Shown: positions 1 to 6,726, counted from the stretch's first letter. The stretch: DNA of 14,785 bases from GCA-2716065 sp036123135 (GCA_036123135.1 JAZADZ010000012.1:1-14785), one strand, 5' to 3'. Translations and numbers: made by a program. Notes: generated by a model from the letters alone, not told the origin.

Positions 1-47
1 TACATTCGATAATTGATAAAAAAGTATCCATTCATACACTTTTATAA
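1..47 (+). CDS. Possible C-terminal tail of an upstream gene (partial)
   Basis: Only one of the three forward frames is open from the left edge. It reads HSIIDKKVSIHTLL and ends at a TAA at 45-47, seven bases before the rnhB start codon. This would fit the last residues of a co-directional neighbour transcribed together with rnhB. The stretch is too short to identify and could be plain intergenic sequence. Confidence 0.3.
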   Translation, partial: HSIIDKKVSIHTLL

Positions 48-53
48 TTCATC

Positions 54-632
54 TTGCTAAGTGCTTTTCATACAAAAGGAGTTATTGAAGCAGGATGTGA
101 TGAAGCTGGAAGAGGTTGTTTAGCAGGACCAGTTGTTGCTGCGGCGGTTATACTACCACCAACATTTAAGAATTCTTCACTAAACGACTCAAAAAAACTT
201 TCCGAGAAAAAAAGGTATTTATTAAGAGACATCATCATTAAAGATGCTGTGTGCTGGGGATTGGGCATCGTTTCAAATGAAGAAATTGATGAAATAAATA
301 TTTTAAATGCTTCTTTTCTTGCAATGCACAGAGCCATCGATAAACTAAAGATTAAGCCTGAGGCTTTACTAATTGACGGAAATCGATTCAATCCTTATAA
401 AAATATACAGCACCATTGTATTGTAAAAGGTGATGGTAAATTTTTAAACATTGCAGCTGCTTCAATAATAGCCAAAACATTCAGAGACGATATTATGCAA
501 TCTATTGGGAAAGATTTTCCTAATTATTGTTGGCAGCAAAATAAAGGCTATCCAACAAATAAACATAGAACGGCTATTTCAAAATATGGAGTTACATCAC
601 ATCATCGAAAAAGTTTCAAGCTTTTAATATAG
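54..632 (+). CDS. rnhB: Ribonuclease HII
   Basis: RNase HII cuts the RNA strand of RNA/DNA hybrids and removes ribonucleotides misincorporated in DNA; it is cytoplasmic and metal dependent. The 192-residue protein has the family hallmarks: GCDEAGRG near residues 14-21 (acids D16 and E17), LLIDGN with D108, and VKGD with D127 followed by an AAASIIAKTFRD helix. These match the four catalytic acids of E. coli RNase HII. The C-terminal GYPTNKHR and HHRKSF segments are also typical. Length is normal for the family. The start is a TTG: a stop at 45-47 lies in frame just upstream and the first ATG would remove the catalytic N-terminus, so TTG at 54 is the best choice. The gene ends 3 bases from the stop of the opposing ATPase gene, with no hairpin between them. 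Confidence 0.96.
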   Translation: MLSAFHTKGVIEAGCDEAGRGCLAGPVVAAAVILPPTFKNSSLNDSKKLSEKKRYLLRDIIIKDAVCWGLGIVSNEEIDEINILNASFLAMHRAIDKLKIKPEALLIDGNRFNPYKNIQHHCIVKGDGKFLNIAAASIIAKTFRDDIMQSIGKDFPNYCWQQNKGYPTNKHRTAISKYGVTSHHRKSFKLLI

Positions 633-635
633 ACT

Positions 636-1181
636 CTAATTGTTTTTCTGGACTCGTTTTAAAATGAAATTCGCTCTATCAAAAATATTAAGCTTTGGGA
701 CTTCAACGAGCTCAAATCCAAATTCTAAATAAACAAGCCTCAACTTATTTTCGATTTGAATTGCCTGGTTTATGGTCTCAATTCTCTCATTATCATTTTG
801 GTAAATCTGACTCCAAAAAGGCATGAAAAAAACCATTTTGTTATAGCTCAATTCACTCACTTTATTACTAAATAAGGTATTCCTTTTAATGTTAGAGACG
901 TCCATGTAAGCAATTACATCAACCGCAGATCGATCAAAAAAACACAATGAGTTATCGTTCAATGTTGTTAGCAGCTCGACATTTCTTCTAAAAACTTGAT
1001 TACTAAACTCTTTCATGTTATTCCAAGGAAAACAATTTGAATTACTCATTTTATTCTCTTTAATCACTCTTCTAGCCATTTCAGGATAACAGCAATAACC
1101 CAAATTTTCTAGATGATTAATTATTGATGTTTTTCCAGATGAGGGTGGACCCGTAATTATATAATGGGATTTAATACACAT
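636..1181 (-). CDS. AAA_28-type P-loop ATPase/kinase-like protein
   Basis: This is a 181-residue soluble P-loop NTPase of unknown substrate. The Walker A motif GPPSSGKTS lies at residues 11-19, directly after a short beta strand (HYIIT). A Walker B-like strand ending in FFDRS is at 81-85, with D83 and R84 resembling the DRS motif of nucleoside-kinase-like folds. This arrangement fits the AAA_28 / COG3911 'predicted ATPase' group, whose role is not established. The frame stays open upstream to a GTG at 1232, but that adds a hydrophobic, low-complexity 17-residue stretch not expected in this family, so the ATG at 1179-1181 is chosen. A TAnnTTTG match lies only nine bases upstream of this ATG. 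The gene is tail-to-tail with rnhB and is transcribed alone. Confidence 0.82.
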   Translation of the reverse strand: MCIKSHYIITGPPSSGKTSIINHLENLGYCCYPEMARRVIKENKMSNSNCFPWNNMKEFSNQVFRRNVELLTTLNDNSLCFFDRSAVDVIAYMDVSNIKRNTLFSNKVSELSYNKMVFFMPFWSQIYQNDNERIETINQAIQIENKLRLVYLEFGFELVEVPKLNIFDRANFILKRVQKNN

Positions 1182-1190
1182 AACAGCTAA

Positions 1191-1198
1191 CAAAAATA
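1191..1198 (-). promoter_or_regulatory. Candidate -7 promoter element for the AAA_28 ATPase
   Basis: Read on the minus strand this is TATTTTTG, a full match to the Bacteroidota -7 consensus TAnnTTTG. It ends nine bases before the chosen ATG, so the transcript would have a leader of only a few bases. No clear -33 TTG is seen at the usual 17-23 base spacing, and the region is AT-rich, so a chance match is possible. Confidence 0.3.
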
Positions 1199-1304
1199 CA
1201 CACCATTGAACCAGAAATAGAAAAAAGAACACCTCATGTCAGAAAAAAACAAAAGAAATGAACTTATATTTTAAAATAGTTCACCTTATAAATTTAAAAT
1301 AAAA

Positions 1305-1319
1305 TACTGATTTTCAGTA
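1305..1319. promoter_or_regulatory. Perfect short inverted repeat upstream of the phasin-like pair
   Basis: TACTGA and TCAGTA form a perfect 6-bp dyad around a TTT centre, about 90 bases before the first phasin-like start. A second, looser dyad (GAACT at 1260-1264 and AGTTC at 1278-1282, enclosing ATTTTAAAAT) lies in the same 229-base gap between the ATPase and phasin genes. Either could be an operator or part of a promoter region. There is no T-tract, so neither looks like a terminator. The assignment as regulatory is inference. Confidence 0.3.
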
Positions 1320-1410
1320 CATTATGTAAAAAATAATCGAATTAAATTAAAATTATATTATTTTGGTACACTATTTGAACATGATTTCGCAAACAATAAA
1401 ATTTAGACCA

Positions 1411-1743
1411 ATGGATTTAATTAAAAATTTCGTTTATGCAGGTGTCGGATTGGCAACCTTAACAACAGATAAAATAAAAGAAACAATTGATGACCTAGTT
1501 GAGAAGGGTAAAATTTCTGATACTGAAGGAAAAAGAATAATTGAAGACTTTTTGAATACAACTGAAGAAAAAAGAAATGAATTCGAAAGTAAGCTAAAAA
1601 GAACAAGTGCTAAAATCTCAGAAACGTTCGATTTCAATAAAAACGATAAAGAAATTGATTCTTTAAAAGAAAGAATCAAAGATTTAGAAAACCAAATTTC
1701 TGATTTGAAAACAACTAAAAAAGAGAAAACAACTAAAAAATAA
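1411..1743 (+). CDS. Phasin-like helical protein, copy 1
   Basis: This is a 110-residue, lysine- and glutamate-rich, all-helical protein. The N-terminal half, MDLIKNFVYAGVGL then DDLVEKGKISDTEGKRIIEDF, matches the layout of the COG3937 phasin-like family (PhaF/PhaI-related): a short hydrophobic helix, then a charged helix with a 'VEKGK.S..EG' turn. The C-terminal part, about residues 75-105, is a heptad-like coiled coil ending in a lysine tail. Classical phasins coat polyhydroxyalkanoate granules, but this family also occurs in species without them, so the role is open. The frame opens earlier, at 1363, but alignment with the paralogue downstream starts exactly at MDLIK, so 1411 is chosen. 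Copy 2 follows after 6 bases, suggesting one transcript. Confidence 0.8.
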   Translation: MDLIKNFVYAGVGLATLTTDKIKETIDDLVEKGKISDTEGKRIIEDFLNTTEEKRNEFESKLKRTSAKISETFDFNKNDKEIDSLKERIKDLENQISDLKTTKKEKTTKK

Positions 1744-1749
1744 AAAATT

Positions 1750-2100
1750 ATGGATCTAATAAAAACATTTGCTTATGCTGGACTAGGTTTGGCCAAGCAA
1801 ACAAACGACAAAATGAAAACTCAATTTGATGAGCTAGTTGAAGCAGGAAAAAAAGCTGATAACGAAGGTAAAAATCTTGTATCAGATTTTTTCAAAACTG
1901 TTGACTCAACTAGAGAAGAAATAGAAATTCAAATTTCAAGAGGGAAAAATAAATTGGAAGAAAAGTTCCCATTTATTAAAGAATTTGAAGATAGAATCAA
2001 CGAACTTTCAAAAATGGAAAAAGAAACAGTAGCTAAAGAGGAAAAAACAGCAGAAGAAAATGTAGAAGAGGCCAAAGTTATTGATGAAAATTCAAAATAA
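1750..2100 (+). CDS. Phasin-like helical protein, copy 2
   Basis: This 116-residue paralogue of the preceding gene begins MDLIKTFAYAGLGLAKQTND and continues DELVEAGKKADNEGKNLVSDFF, so the two align residue for residue over the first 50 or so positions. After that they diverge: this copy has a shorter amphipathic segment (ISRGKNKLEEKFPFIKEF) and a glutamate-rich acidic tail where copy 1 has a basic one. It is predicted cytoplasmic, with no signal peptide. It belongs to the same COG3937 phasin-like family by pattern. The opposite tail charges suggest that the two products could pair as a hetero-oligomer, which is inference. A strong terminator follows within 15 bases of the stop. Confidence 0.8.
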   Translation: MDLIKTFAYAGLGLAKQTNDKMKTQFDELVEAGKKADNEGKNLVSDFFKTVDSTREEIEIQISRGKNKLEEKFPFIKEFEDRINELSKMEKETVAKEEKTAEENVEEAKVIDENSK

Positions 2101-2114
2101 TTTCCGATCTAGAT

Positions 2115-2149
2115 AAATAAAAAAGCCCGTAATACGGGCTTTTTTATTT
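2115..2149. terminator. Bidirectional intrinsic terminator between phasin-like genes and atpC
   Basis: A perfect 16-bp inverted repeat (2115-2130 and 2134-2149) surrounds a 3-base loop. The stem core is GCCCGT/ACGGGC, flanked by A-runs on the left and T-runs on the right, so a U-tract follows the hairpin on either strand. It sits 15 bases after the phasin-like stop and about 20 bases after the atpC stop, and can serve both converging transcripts. Confidence 0.93.
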
Positions 2150-2168
2150 CATATTATCTTAATAAACT

Positions 2169-2402
2169 TTAAGTAGCTAAAATAATAACCTTATTCTTTA
2201 ATACTTCAACTACTCCTCCATTAACTTCGAAAAATTGTTCTTTATCACCGTTACTAACTTTAACTTTACCACTTTTTAAAGAACTCACCAGCGGGGCATG
2301 ATTGTTTAGTATACCGATTAAACCGTCGCTTCCAGGAACAACAACCGAATCAACTTCTCCGGAATACAATTCGTTATCAGGTGTTATTATTTGTAAATCC
2401 AT
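2169..2402 (-). CDS. atpC: F1F0 ATP synthase epsilon subunit, short form
   Basis: The epsilon subunit belongs to the central stalk of F1 and couples rotor rotation to catalysis. The 77 residues cover the N-terminal beta-sandwich domain: MDLQIITPDNELYSGEV, VVVPGSDGLIGILNNHAPLV and the FFEVNGGVVEV strand are all recognisable. The protein ends after KVIILAT, so the C-terminal two-helix domain found in about 130-residue homologues such as E. coli is absent. That domain is the one that inhibits ATP hydrolysis. I know such short forms occur in Bacteroidota, so this is probably native rather than a truncation; the stop is clean and the terminator follows directly. It starts 8 bases after the atpD stop, so the two are translated from one message. 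Confidence 0.95.
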   Translation of the reverse strand: MDLQIITPDNELYSGEVDSVVVPGSDGLIGILNNHAPLVSSLKSGKVKVSNGDKEQFFEVNGGVVEVLKNKVIILAT

Positions 2403-2410
2403 ATAATTTA

Positions 2411-3916
2411 CTATTTGGCTTCAGCTAACATTTTTTGGCCAGCTTCAATCACTTCTTCGATTGTTCCTTTTAAATTAAATGCTGCCTCAGGATATTGATC
2501 AACCTCTCCATCCATAATCATATTGAATCCTTTTATGGTGTCTTCAATGCTTACAAGAACTCCTTGCATTCCAGTGAATTGTTCAGCAACATGGAACGGT
2601 TGTGAAAGGAAACGTTGTACCCTTCTTGCTCTATGAACAATTAATTTATCCTCTTCAGAAAGCTCTTCCATACCAAGGATTGCAATAATGTCTTGGAGTT
2701 CATTGTTTCTCTGCAATAACATCTTGACTCTTTGTGCACAGTTGTAATGCTCTTCACCAATGATTTGTGGAGTTAAAATTCTTGAGGTAGAATCAAGAGG
2801 ATCAACTGCAGGATAAATCCCAATTGCGGCTAATTTTCTTGAAAGAACTGTTGTTGCATCTAAATGCGCAAATGTTGTAGCTGGTGCAGGATCCGTTAAA
2901 TCATCTGCTGGCACATACACTGCCTGAACAGATGTAATAGAACCTCTTTTGGTAGAAGTAATTCTTTCCTGCATTGCTCCCATTTCAGAAGCAAGAGTAG
3001 GTTGATATCCGACAGCAGAAGGCATTCTTCCAAGTAAAGCAGATACTTCAGATCCAGCTTGAGTAAATCTAAATATATTGTCAATGAAAAAGAGAATATC
3101 TCTACCCTGACCCTCACCATCGCCGTCACGGAAATTCTCAGCCAATGTTAGACCTGAAAGAGCAACTCTGGAACGTGCTCCGGGAGGTTCATTCATTTGC
3201 CCAAAAACAAAAGCAGCTTGCGAACTTTCCAATTCTTTTTTGTCAATTTTGTCCAAAGGCCAGTTTCCTTTTTCCATCTCTTCCATAAAGGCATCTCCGT
3301 ATTTCACAATGCCCGATTCTAACATTTCTCGAAGCAAATCGTTTCCTTCTCTTGAACGCTCGCCAACACCAGCAAAAACAGAAAGTCCTGCATGGCCTTT
3401 AGCAATATTGTTAATTAGCTCTTGGATTAATACGGTTTTGCCAACACCAGCACCGCCAAATAAACCAATTTTACCTCCTTTTGCATACGGCTCAATTAAA
3501 TCAATGACTTTTATTCCAGTAAACAAAACCTCAGTTGAAGTTGATAGTTCCTCAAATTTTGGTGCTTCTCTATGAATTGGAAGGCCATTTTCTTTTGGAC
3601 AATTTCCAATACCATCAATAGCATCTCCAACAACGTTAAATAATCTACCTTTCACTTGATCGCCGACAGGCATGACAATAGGTGATCCCAAACTGATTGC
3701 CTCCATTCCTCGAGTTAATCCATCAGTAGAATCCATAGCGATGGTTCGGACACTGTCTTCTCCGATGTGCTTTTGGCACTCAAGAACAACTTTCGAACCA
3801 TCTTCTTTTTGAACTTCAATCGCATCAAGAAGTTTTGGCAATTTTTCGGCGTTTTCAAAACTTAAGTCTACAACCGGACCAATAATTTGAGAAATCTTAC
3901 CCTTTAACTGAGACAT
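2411..3916 (-). CDS. atpD: F1F0 ATP synthase beta subunit (catalytic)
   Basis: This is the catalytic subunit of membrane-bound ATP synthase. Visible motifs in the 501 residues are Walker A GGAGVGKT at 154-161, the GERSREG loop with catalytic E186, Walker B ILFFIDN at 274-280, ALLGRMPSAVGYQP at 294-306, and the lever segment EELSEED at 417-423 (usually DELSEED). It is about 40 residues longer than E. coli AtpD. From memory of that sequence, two insertions explain most of this: about 27 residues around 205-232, before GQMNEPPG, and about 5 residues around 264-270. Both look like lineage traits. atpC follows in the same operon. The remaining F-type subunits are not in the window, as expected for Bacteroidota, where atpDC is commonly separate. 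A good -7 element lies 31 bases upstream of the ATG. Confidence 0.98.
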   Translation of the reverse strand: MSQLKGKISQIIGPVVDLSFENAEKLPKLLDAIEVQKEDGSKVVLECQKHIGEDSVRTIAMDSTDGLTRGMEAISLGSPIVMPVGDQVKGRLFNVVGDAIDGIGNCPKENGLPIHREAPKFEELSTSTEVLFTGIKVIDLIEPYAKGGKIGLFGGAGVGKTVLIQELINNIAKGHAGLSVFAGVGERSREGNDLLREMLESGIVKYGDAFMEEMEKGNWPLDKIDKKELESSQAAFVFGQMNEPPGARSRVALSGLTLAENFRDGDGEGQGRDILFFIDNIFRFTQAGSEVSALLGRMPSAVGYQPTLASEMGAMQERITSTKRGSITSVQAVYVPADDLTDPAPATTFAHLDATTVLSRKLAAIGIYPAVDPLDSTSRILTPQIIGEEHYNCAQRVKMLLQRNNELQDIIAILGMEELSEEDKLIVHRARRVQRFLSQPFHVAEQFTGMQGVLVSIEDTIKGFNMIMDGEVDQYPEAAFNLKGTIEEVIEAGQKMLAEAK

Positions 3917-3947
3917 ATATTTTAATTTTATTTTGTTAAATTTTTGG

Positions 3948-3955
3948 CAAAACTA
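3948..3955 (-). promoter_or_regulatory. atpD: Candidate promoter -7 element for atpDC
   Basis: On the minus strand this reads TAGTTTTG, a full match to TAnnTTTG. A TTTAG at 3975-3979 lies 19 bases further upstream, in the position of the -33 element, although the usual TTG is not perfect. The expected transcript start is near 3943, giving a leader of about 25 bases. Confidence 0.55.
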
Positions 3956-4036
3956 ACACATTTTATTGGAATTACTAAAGGTGTTAGTAAAATAATTTTT
4001 ATGTATTTTTTTTAGTGCTTTTTCTCTGTAAAATCA

Positions 4037-4044
4037 TAAGTTTG
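4037..4044 (+). promoter_or_regulatory. ribF: Candidate promoter -7 element for ribF
   Basis: TAAGTTTG matches TAnnTTTG exactly. A TTTAG at 4011-4015 lies 21 bases upstream, in the -33 region, and is the same imperfect element seen for the divergent atpDC promoter. The expected start of transcription is near 4049, about 35 bases before the GTG start codon of ribF. Confidence 0.55.
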
Positions 4045-4083
4045 CGTTACTAACATTGTTCTCTTAAAACAATTCTATTCTAA

Positions 4084-5016
4084 GTGAAAGTTCACTATAA
4101 CATCGACACATATAAAAACATCAAAAACCCAGTAATCACTGTTGGCACATTTGATGGAGTTCACATTGGTCACCAAACTATCATTAATAAAATCAATAGA
4201 ATTGCTAAGCGTTGTAATGGAGAATCTGTTCTACTCACATTTGAACCGCATCCTAGAAAAGTTATATTAAATGATAGTTCCAGTTTAAAACTAATCAATT
4301 CCATAAATGAAAAAATAACCCTACTTGAAAAATACAAACTAGACCATTTAGTCATTCATCCCTTTACTAAAGAATTTTCAAGAATTTCACCTACAGCATA
4401 CGTAAGAGATTTACTTGTAAACCAGCTAAATGCCTACCATTTGGTAATTGGATACGACCATCAATTTGGAAGAAATAGAGAGGGAGACCTAGAGCTCTTG
4501 ATCGAATTGTCCAATGTGTACGGATTTAAAATTGATGAAATATCTGCTCAAGAAATTGATGCAATTAAAATTAGCTCAACTAAAATCAGAAATGCAATTT
4601 CCTCAGGTGACATTCTTAAAACGAATACCTACCTTGGACATCCATTTTCATTAGAAGGTAAGGTTATTGAAGGGGATAAGATTGGCAGAACAATAGGCTT
4701 CCCAACGGCAAACATTGATATTACTGATTTTGACAAAATTAGACCAGCAAATGGTGTGTATGCTGTAAAAGTGCATGTAAATGGCTGCTCATATTTAGGA
4801 ATGATGAACATTGGAACAAGACCAACTTTCAATAAAAAAGAAAATTACACTTCTTATGAAGTTAATATTTTCAATTTCTCTGAAAACATATATAATAGAA
4901 AAATTAAAGTTGAATTTTTTTTTAAAATAAGGGATGAGAAAAAATTTGACGATATTAACGCACTAAAGTTGCAATTGATTGACGATAAAAAGAAATCCAT
5001 CGAACATCTGGCTTAA
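4084..5016 (+). CDS. ribF: Bifunctional riboflavin kinase / FAD synthetase
   Basis: RibF phosphorylates riboflavin to FMN and then adenylates FMN to FAD in the cytoplasm. The 310 residues show both modules. The N-terminal nucleotidyltransferase has GTFDGVHIGH at 21-30, EPHPRKV at 54-60, GYDHQFGR at 123-130 and ISSTKIR at 163-169. The C-terminal riboflavin kinase has GRTIGFPTANI at 201-211, PANGVYAV at 221-228, GTRPTF at 244-249 and YEVNIFNF with the likely catalytic E259. Length is normal for the family. The start is GTG, because an in-frame stop lies immediately before it and the next start would cut the first strand. No FMN riboswitch is seen in the short leader. Its 3' end overlaps the next gene by 38 bases. 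Confidence 0.97.
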   Translation: MKVHYNIDTYKNIKNPVITVGTFDGVHIGHQTIINKINRIAKRCNGESVLLTFEPHPRKVILNDSSSLKLINSINEKITLLEKYKLDHLVIHPFTKEFSRISPTAYVRDLLVNQLNAYHLVIGYDHQFGRNREGDLELLIELSNVYGFKIDEISAQEIDAIKISSTKIRNAISSGDILKTNTYLGHPFSLEGKVIEGDKIGRTIGFPTANIDITDFDKIRPANGVYAVKVHVNGCSYLGMMNIGTRPTFNKKENYTSYEVNIFNFSENIYNRKIKVEFFFKIRDEKKFDDINALKLQLIDDKKKSIEHLA

Positions 5017-5605
5017 ATTGGCAATTCTTGTTCCAATTTGTCTATACTCTCAGTTTTTGTTTTGTCAACAATTTAGTTATGCTGAGCTAAAGGATTGTAA
5101 AAAATTCAAATCCATCGAGGATGGATTAAAAAATCCAGATTCCGTATTTGTTTTGAATCTTTCCAAAAATAAACTTAAAGAAATCCCAAAAGAAATCTCC
5201 TTATTTAAAAATCTTCATATACTTAATCTATCGAAAAACAAACTCTCATCAATTGATTCAACAATTTCTTTCCCAAAAAATATTTTAGAAATAAATCTTA
5301 GTAAAAACCTTCTCGAAACAATTCCTGAGGCAATCCTAAGTGTTAAAAGCTTACAACGTCTTGTTCTTAACCAGAATGACATAATCTCAATTCCAGAAAA
5401 TATTGCTCAACTTGAAAATCTTGTTTATTTGGATTTGTGGTCCAACAACATATCCTACGTCTCTGAAAATATTAGACACTTAAAAAGACTTGACGAAATG
5501 GATCTTAGGGTGATTTTATTTAGCGAAGAAGAAAAGGAAAGAATAAAACAGCTACTTCCAAACTCAAAAGTTTTTTTTTCAAAATCATGCAACTGTGGCT
5601 ACTAA
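4979..5605 (+). CDS. Secreted leucine-rich-repeat protein
   Basis: The 208-residue protein has an N-terminal signal peptide (basic MTIKRNPSNIWLK, then hydrophobic LAILVPICLYSQFLF, cleavage probably near residue 29-30). It then carries about five regular 23-residue leucine-rich repeats from residue 56 to 170, with LxLSxNxL cores at 59, 82, 105, 128 and 151. A sixth, degenerate repeat begins at 174. The pattern LxLxxNxLxxIPxxIxxLxx is the plant/bacterial-type LRR and suggests a protein-binding surface outside the cytoplasm. The tail ends in SCNCGY and there is no T9SS sorting domain. The best start is a TTG inside the end of ribF, since there is no ATG before the signal peptide; this implies co-transcription and possibly coupled translation. 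A second TTG at 5018 would leave a weaker signal peptide. Partner unknown. Confidence 0.82.
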   Translation: MTIKRNPSNIWLKLAILVPICLYSQFLFCQQFSYAELKDCKKFKSIEDGLKNPDSVFVLNLSKNKLKEIPKEISLFKNLHILNLSKNKLSSIDSTISFPKNILEINLSKNLLETIPEAILSVKSLQRLVLNQNDIISIPENIAQLENLVYLDLWSNNISYVSENIRHLKRLDEMDLRVILFSEEEKERIKQLLPNSKVFFSKSCNCGY

Positions 5606-6726
5606 TTGCACCCTACGTTGACCCCACCGGTGAGATTTGATATGGCAGTAATCTGATCAGTTGAATCAATACAAAATTTATATTGTGAAGTTAGAGAACC
5701 TTTGCACAACTCCAAGATGGAACCATCTGAAAAATTCCCAGTAATGGCAACTTCACACTTGCTAGCAAACAAACCAATTCCATCACCACTTATGTTAGTA
5801 AATGTTGGACGTTCTGTAACAACACCTGTTGCAGGTTCATTAACCTCAATGTATGTATTCAAATCTTCATTACCAGCACTTACAATAAAATCTACAGCAA
5901 CAATTTCTCTTTTTAAAACTTGAGCTTCGTTAGGATAATCCATCAACCTACTATTTACCATTTCAAAGAATTGTTCACCTGAAAGATTGACAAACATTTT
6001 CTCTGAATCATTTAAAGCATCTCCATTTCCTATGGCGGTTTGAGTTCCAAGACTCCAATATATGGTTTTAGGAATTGAACTATTGGAAGTGATTTCATTG
6101 TACCTAAAGCTCATAGTTAGCTCATATCTTTTGCCCCTTGGGGCAGTATTCCATTTTATTTGTGGACTATAAAAAACATCAGAAGTTCCCAAATTAACAT
6201 CCGCAAAATTCAATCCATTGATTCCAAGCGATAAGCTAAATAAATAATCAAAGCTCAGACTTGAACCGTCTAACAAACGAGTTTGTGCAGTTATGTCCTC
6301 TTGTACATCATCGACCGAAACTACCAATTGATACAAATGCTCGTCGTTTAAAGGAGCATCAGGAACAAAATAATACACTTTCTGTGAGTCCTCATAAAAA
6401 ATACCACTTTGTAAGTTGCCAACCCAAAGCTCCTGAAGATCATATACCTTGAATGGAGAGGAAAGACCAGGAGCATATTGTTCTACTCTAGCAGAAACAT
6501 TAGAAAACAATAAACTATCGTTAATCGAAGCATAATCTACATTGTTTCCATCTCCGATGAAAGACTTGTTTATCTTAACAAATTGAGTATCCTTAGATTG
6601 ATCCAACAAACCATAAATAATTGGAATTGGCTTATAAGGAGCATTGATGTCAAAATCAGTCTTACAGGAAAGAAAAGCTAATCCAACTAGAACAAAACCA
6701 ACGATGTATGTTACTAATTTTTTCAT
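5602..6726 (-). CDS. Bacteroidota lipoprotein of unknown function
   Basis: This is a 374-residue protein with a clear lipoprotein signal: MKK, a hydrophobic core and the lipobox AFLSC, with lipidated Cys21. The residues after the cysteine (KTDFD) include acidic positions, which in Bacteroidota can favour export to the cell surface, though this is not a clean known export signal. The remainder looks like a beta-rich extracellular protein, with segments such as PIPIIYGLLD and HLYQLVVSVDD recalling the large DUF4249-type lipoprotein group. I do not claim that family. The frame extends to a TTG at 6738, but the ATG at 6724-6726 gives the standard MKK start. The gene lies 84 bases after the PNGase-related gene on the same strand and may be co-expressed. 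Its stop overlaps that of the convergent LRR gene by 4 bases. Confidence 0.75.
   Translation of the reverse strand: MKKLVTYIVGFVLVGLAFLSCKTDFDINAPYKPIPIIYGLLDQSKDTQFVKINKSFIGDGNNVDYASINDSLLFSNVSARVEQYAPGLSSPFKVYDLQELWVGNLQSGIFYEDSQKVYYFVPDAPLNDEHLYQLVVSVDDVQEDITAQTRLLDGSSLSFDYLFSLSLGINGLNFADVNLGTSDVFYSPQIKWNTAPRGKRYELTMSFRYNEITSNSSIPKTIYWSLGTQTAIGNGDALNDSEKMFVNLSGEQFFEMVNSRLMDYPNEAQVLKREIVAVDFIVSAGNEDLNTYIEVNEPATGVVTERPTFTNISGDGIGLFASKCEVAITGNFSDGSILELCKGSLTSQYKFCIDSTDQITAISNLTGGVNVGCN

Noticed and set aside
1182..1232. N-terminal extension of the AAA_28 ATPase from a GTG at 1232
   Set aside because: It would add 17 hydrophobic residues ahead of a P-loop that normally sits near the N-terminus; the ATG at 1181 fits better.
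1363..1410. Upstream GTG or ATG starts for the first phasin-like gene
   Set aside because: The paralogue downstream begins exactly at the MDLIK position, so the earlier residues are unlikely to be translated.
1411..2100. A polyhydroxyalkanoate storage locus
   Set aside because: Only the phasin-like pair is present; no PHA synthase, depolymerase or other granule gene is in the window.
3240..3575. 111-residue open frame on the plus strand
   Set aside because: It is antisense to atpD, whose motifs are unambiguous; the open frame follows from codon composition.
4013..4083. FMN riboswitch ahead of ribF
   Set aside because: The leader is only about 35 bases from the predicted start site, too short for the RFN element, and no conserved core is seen.
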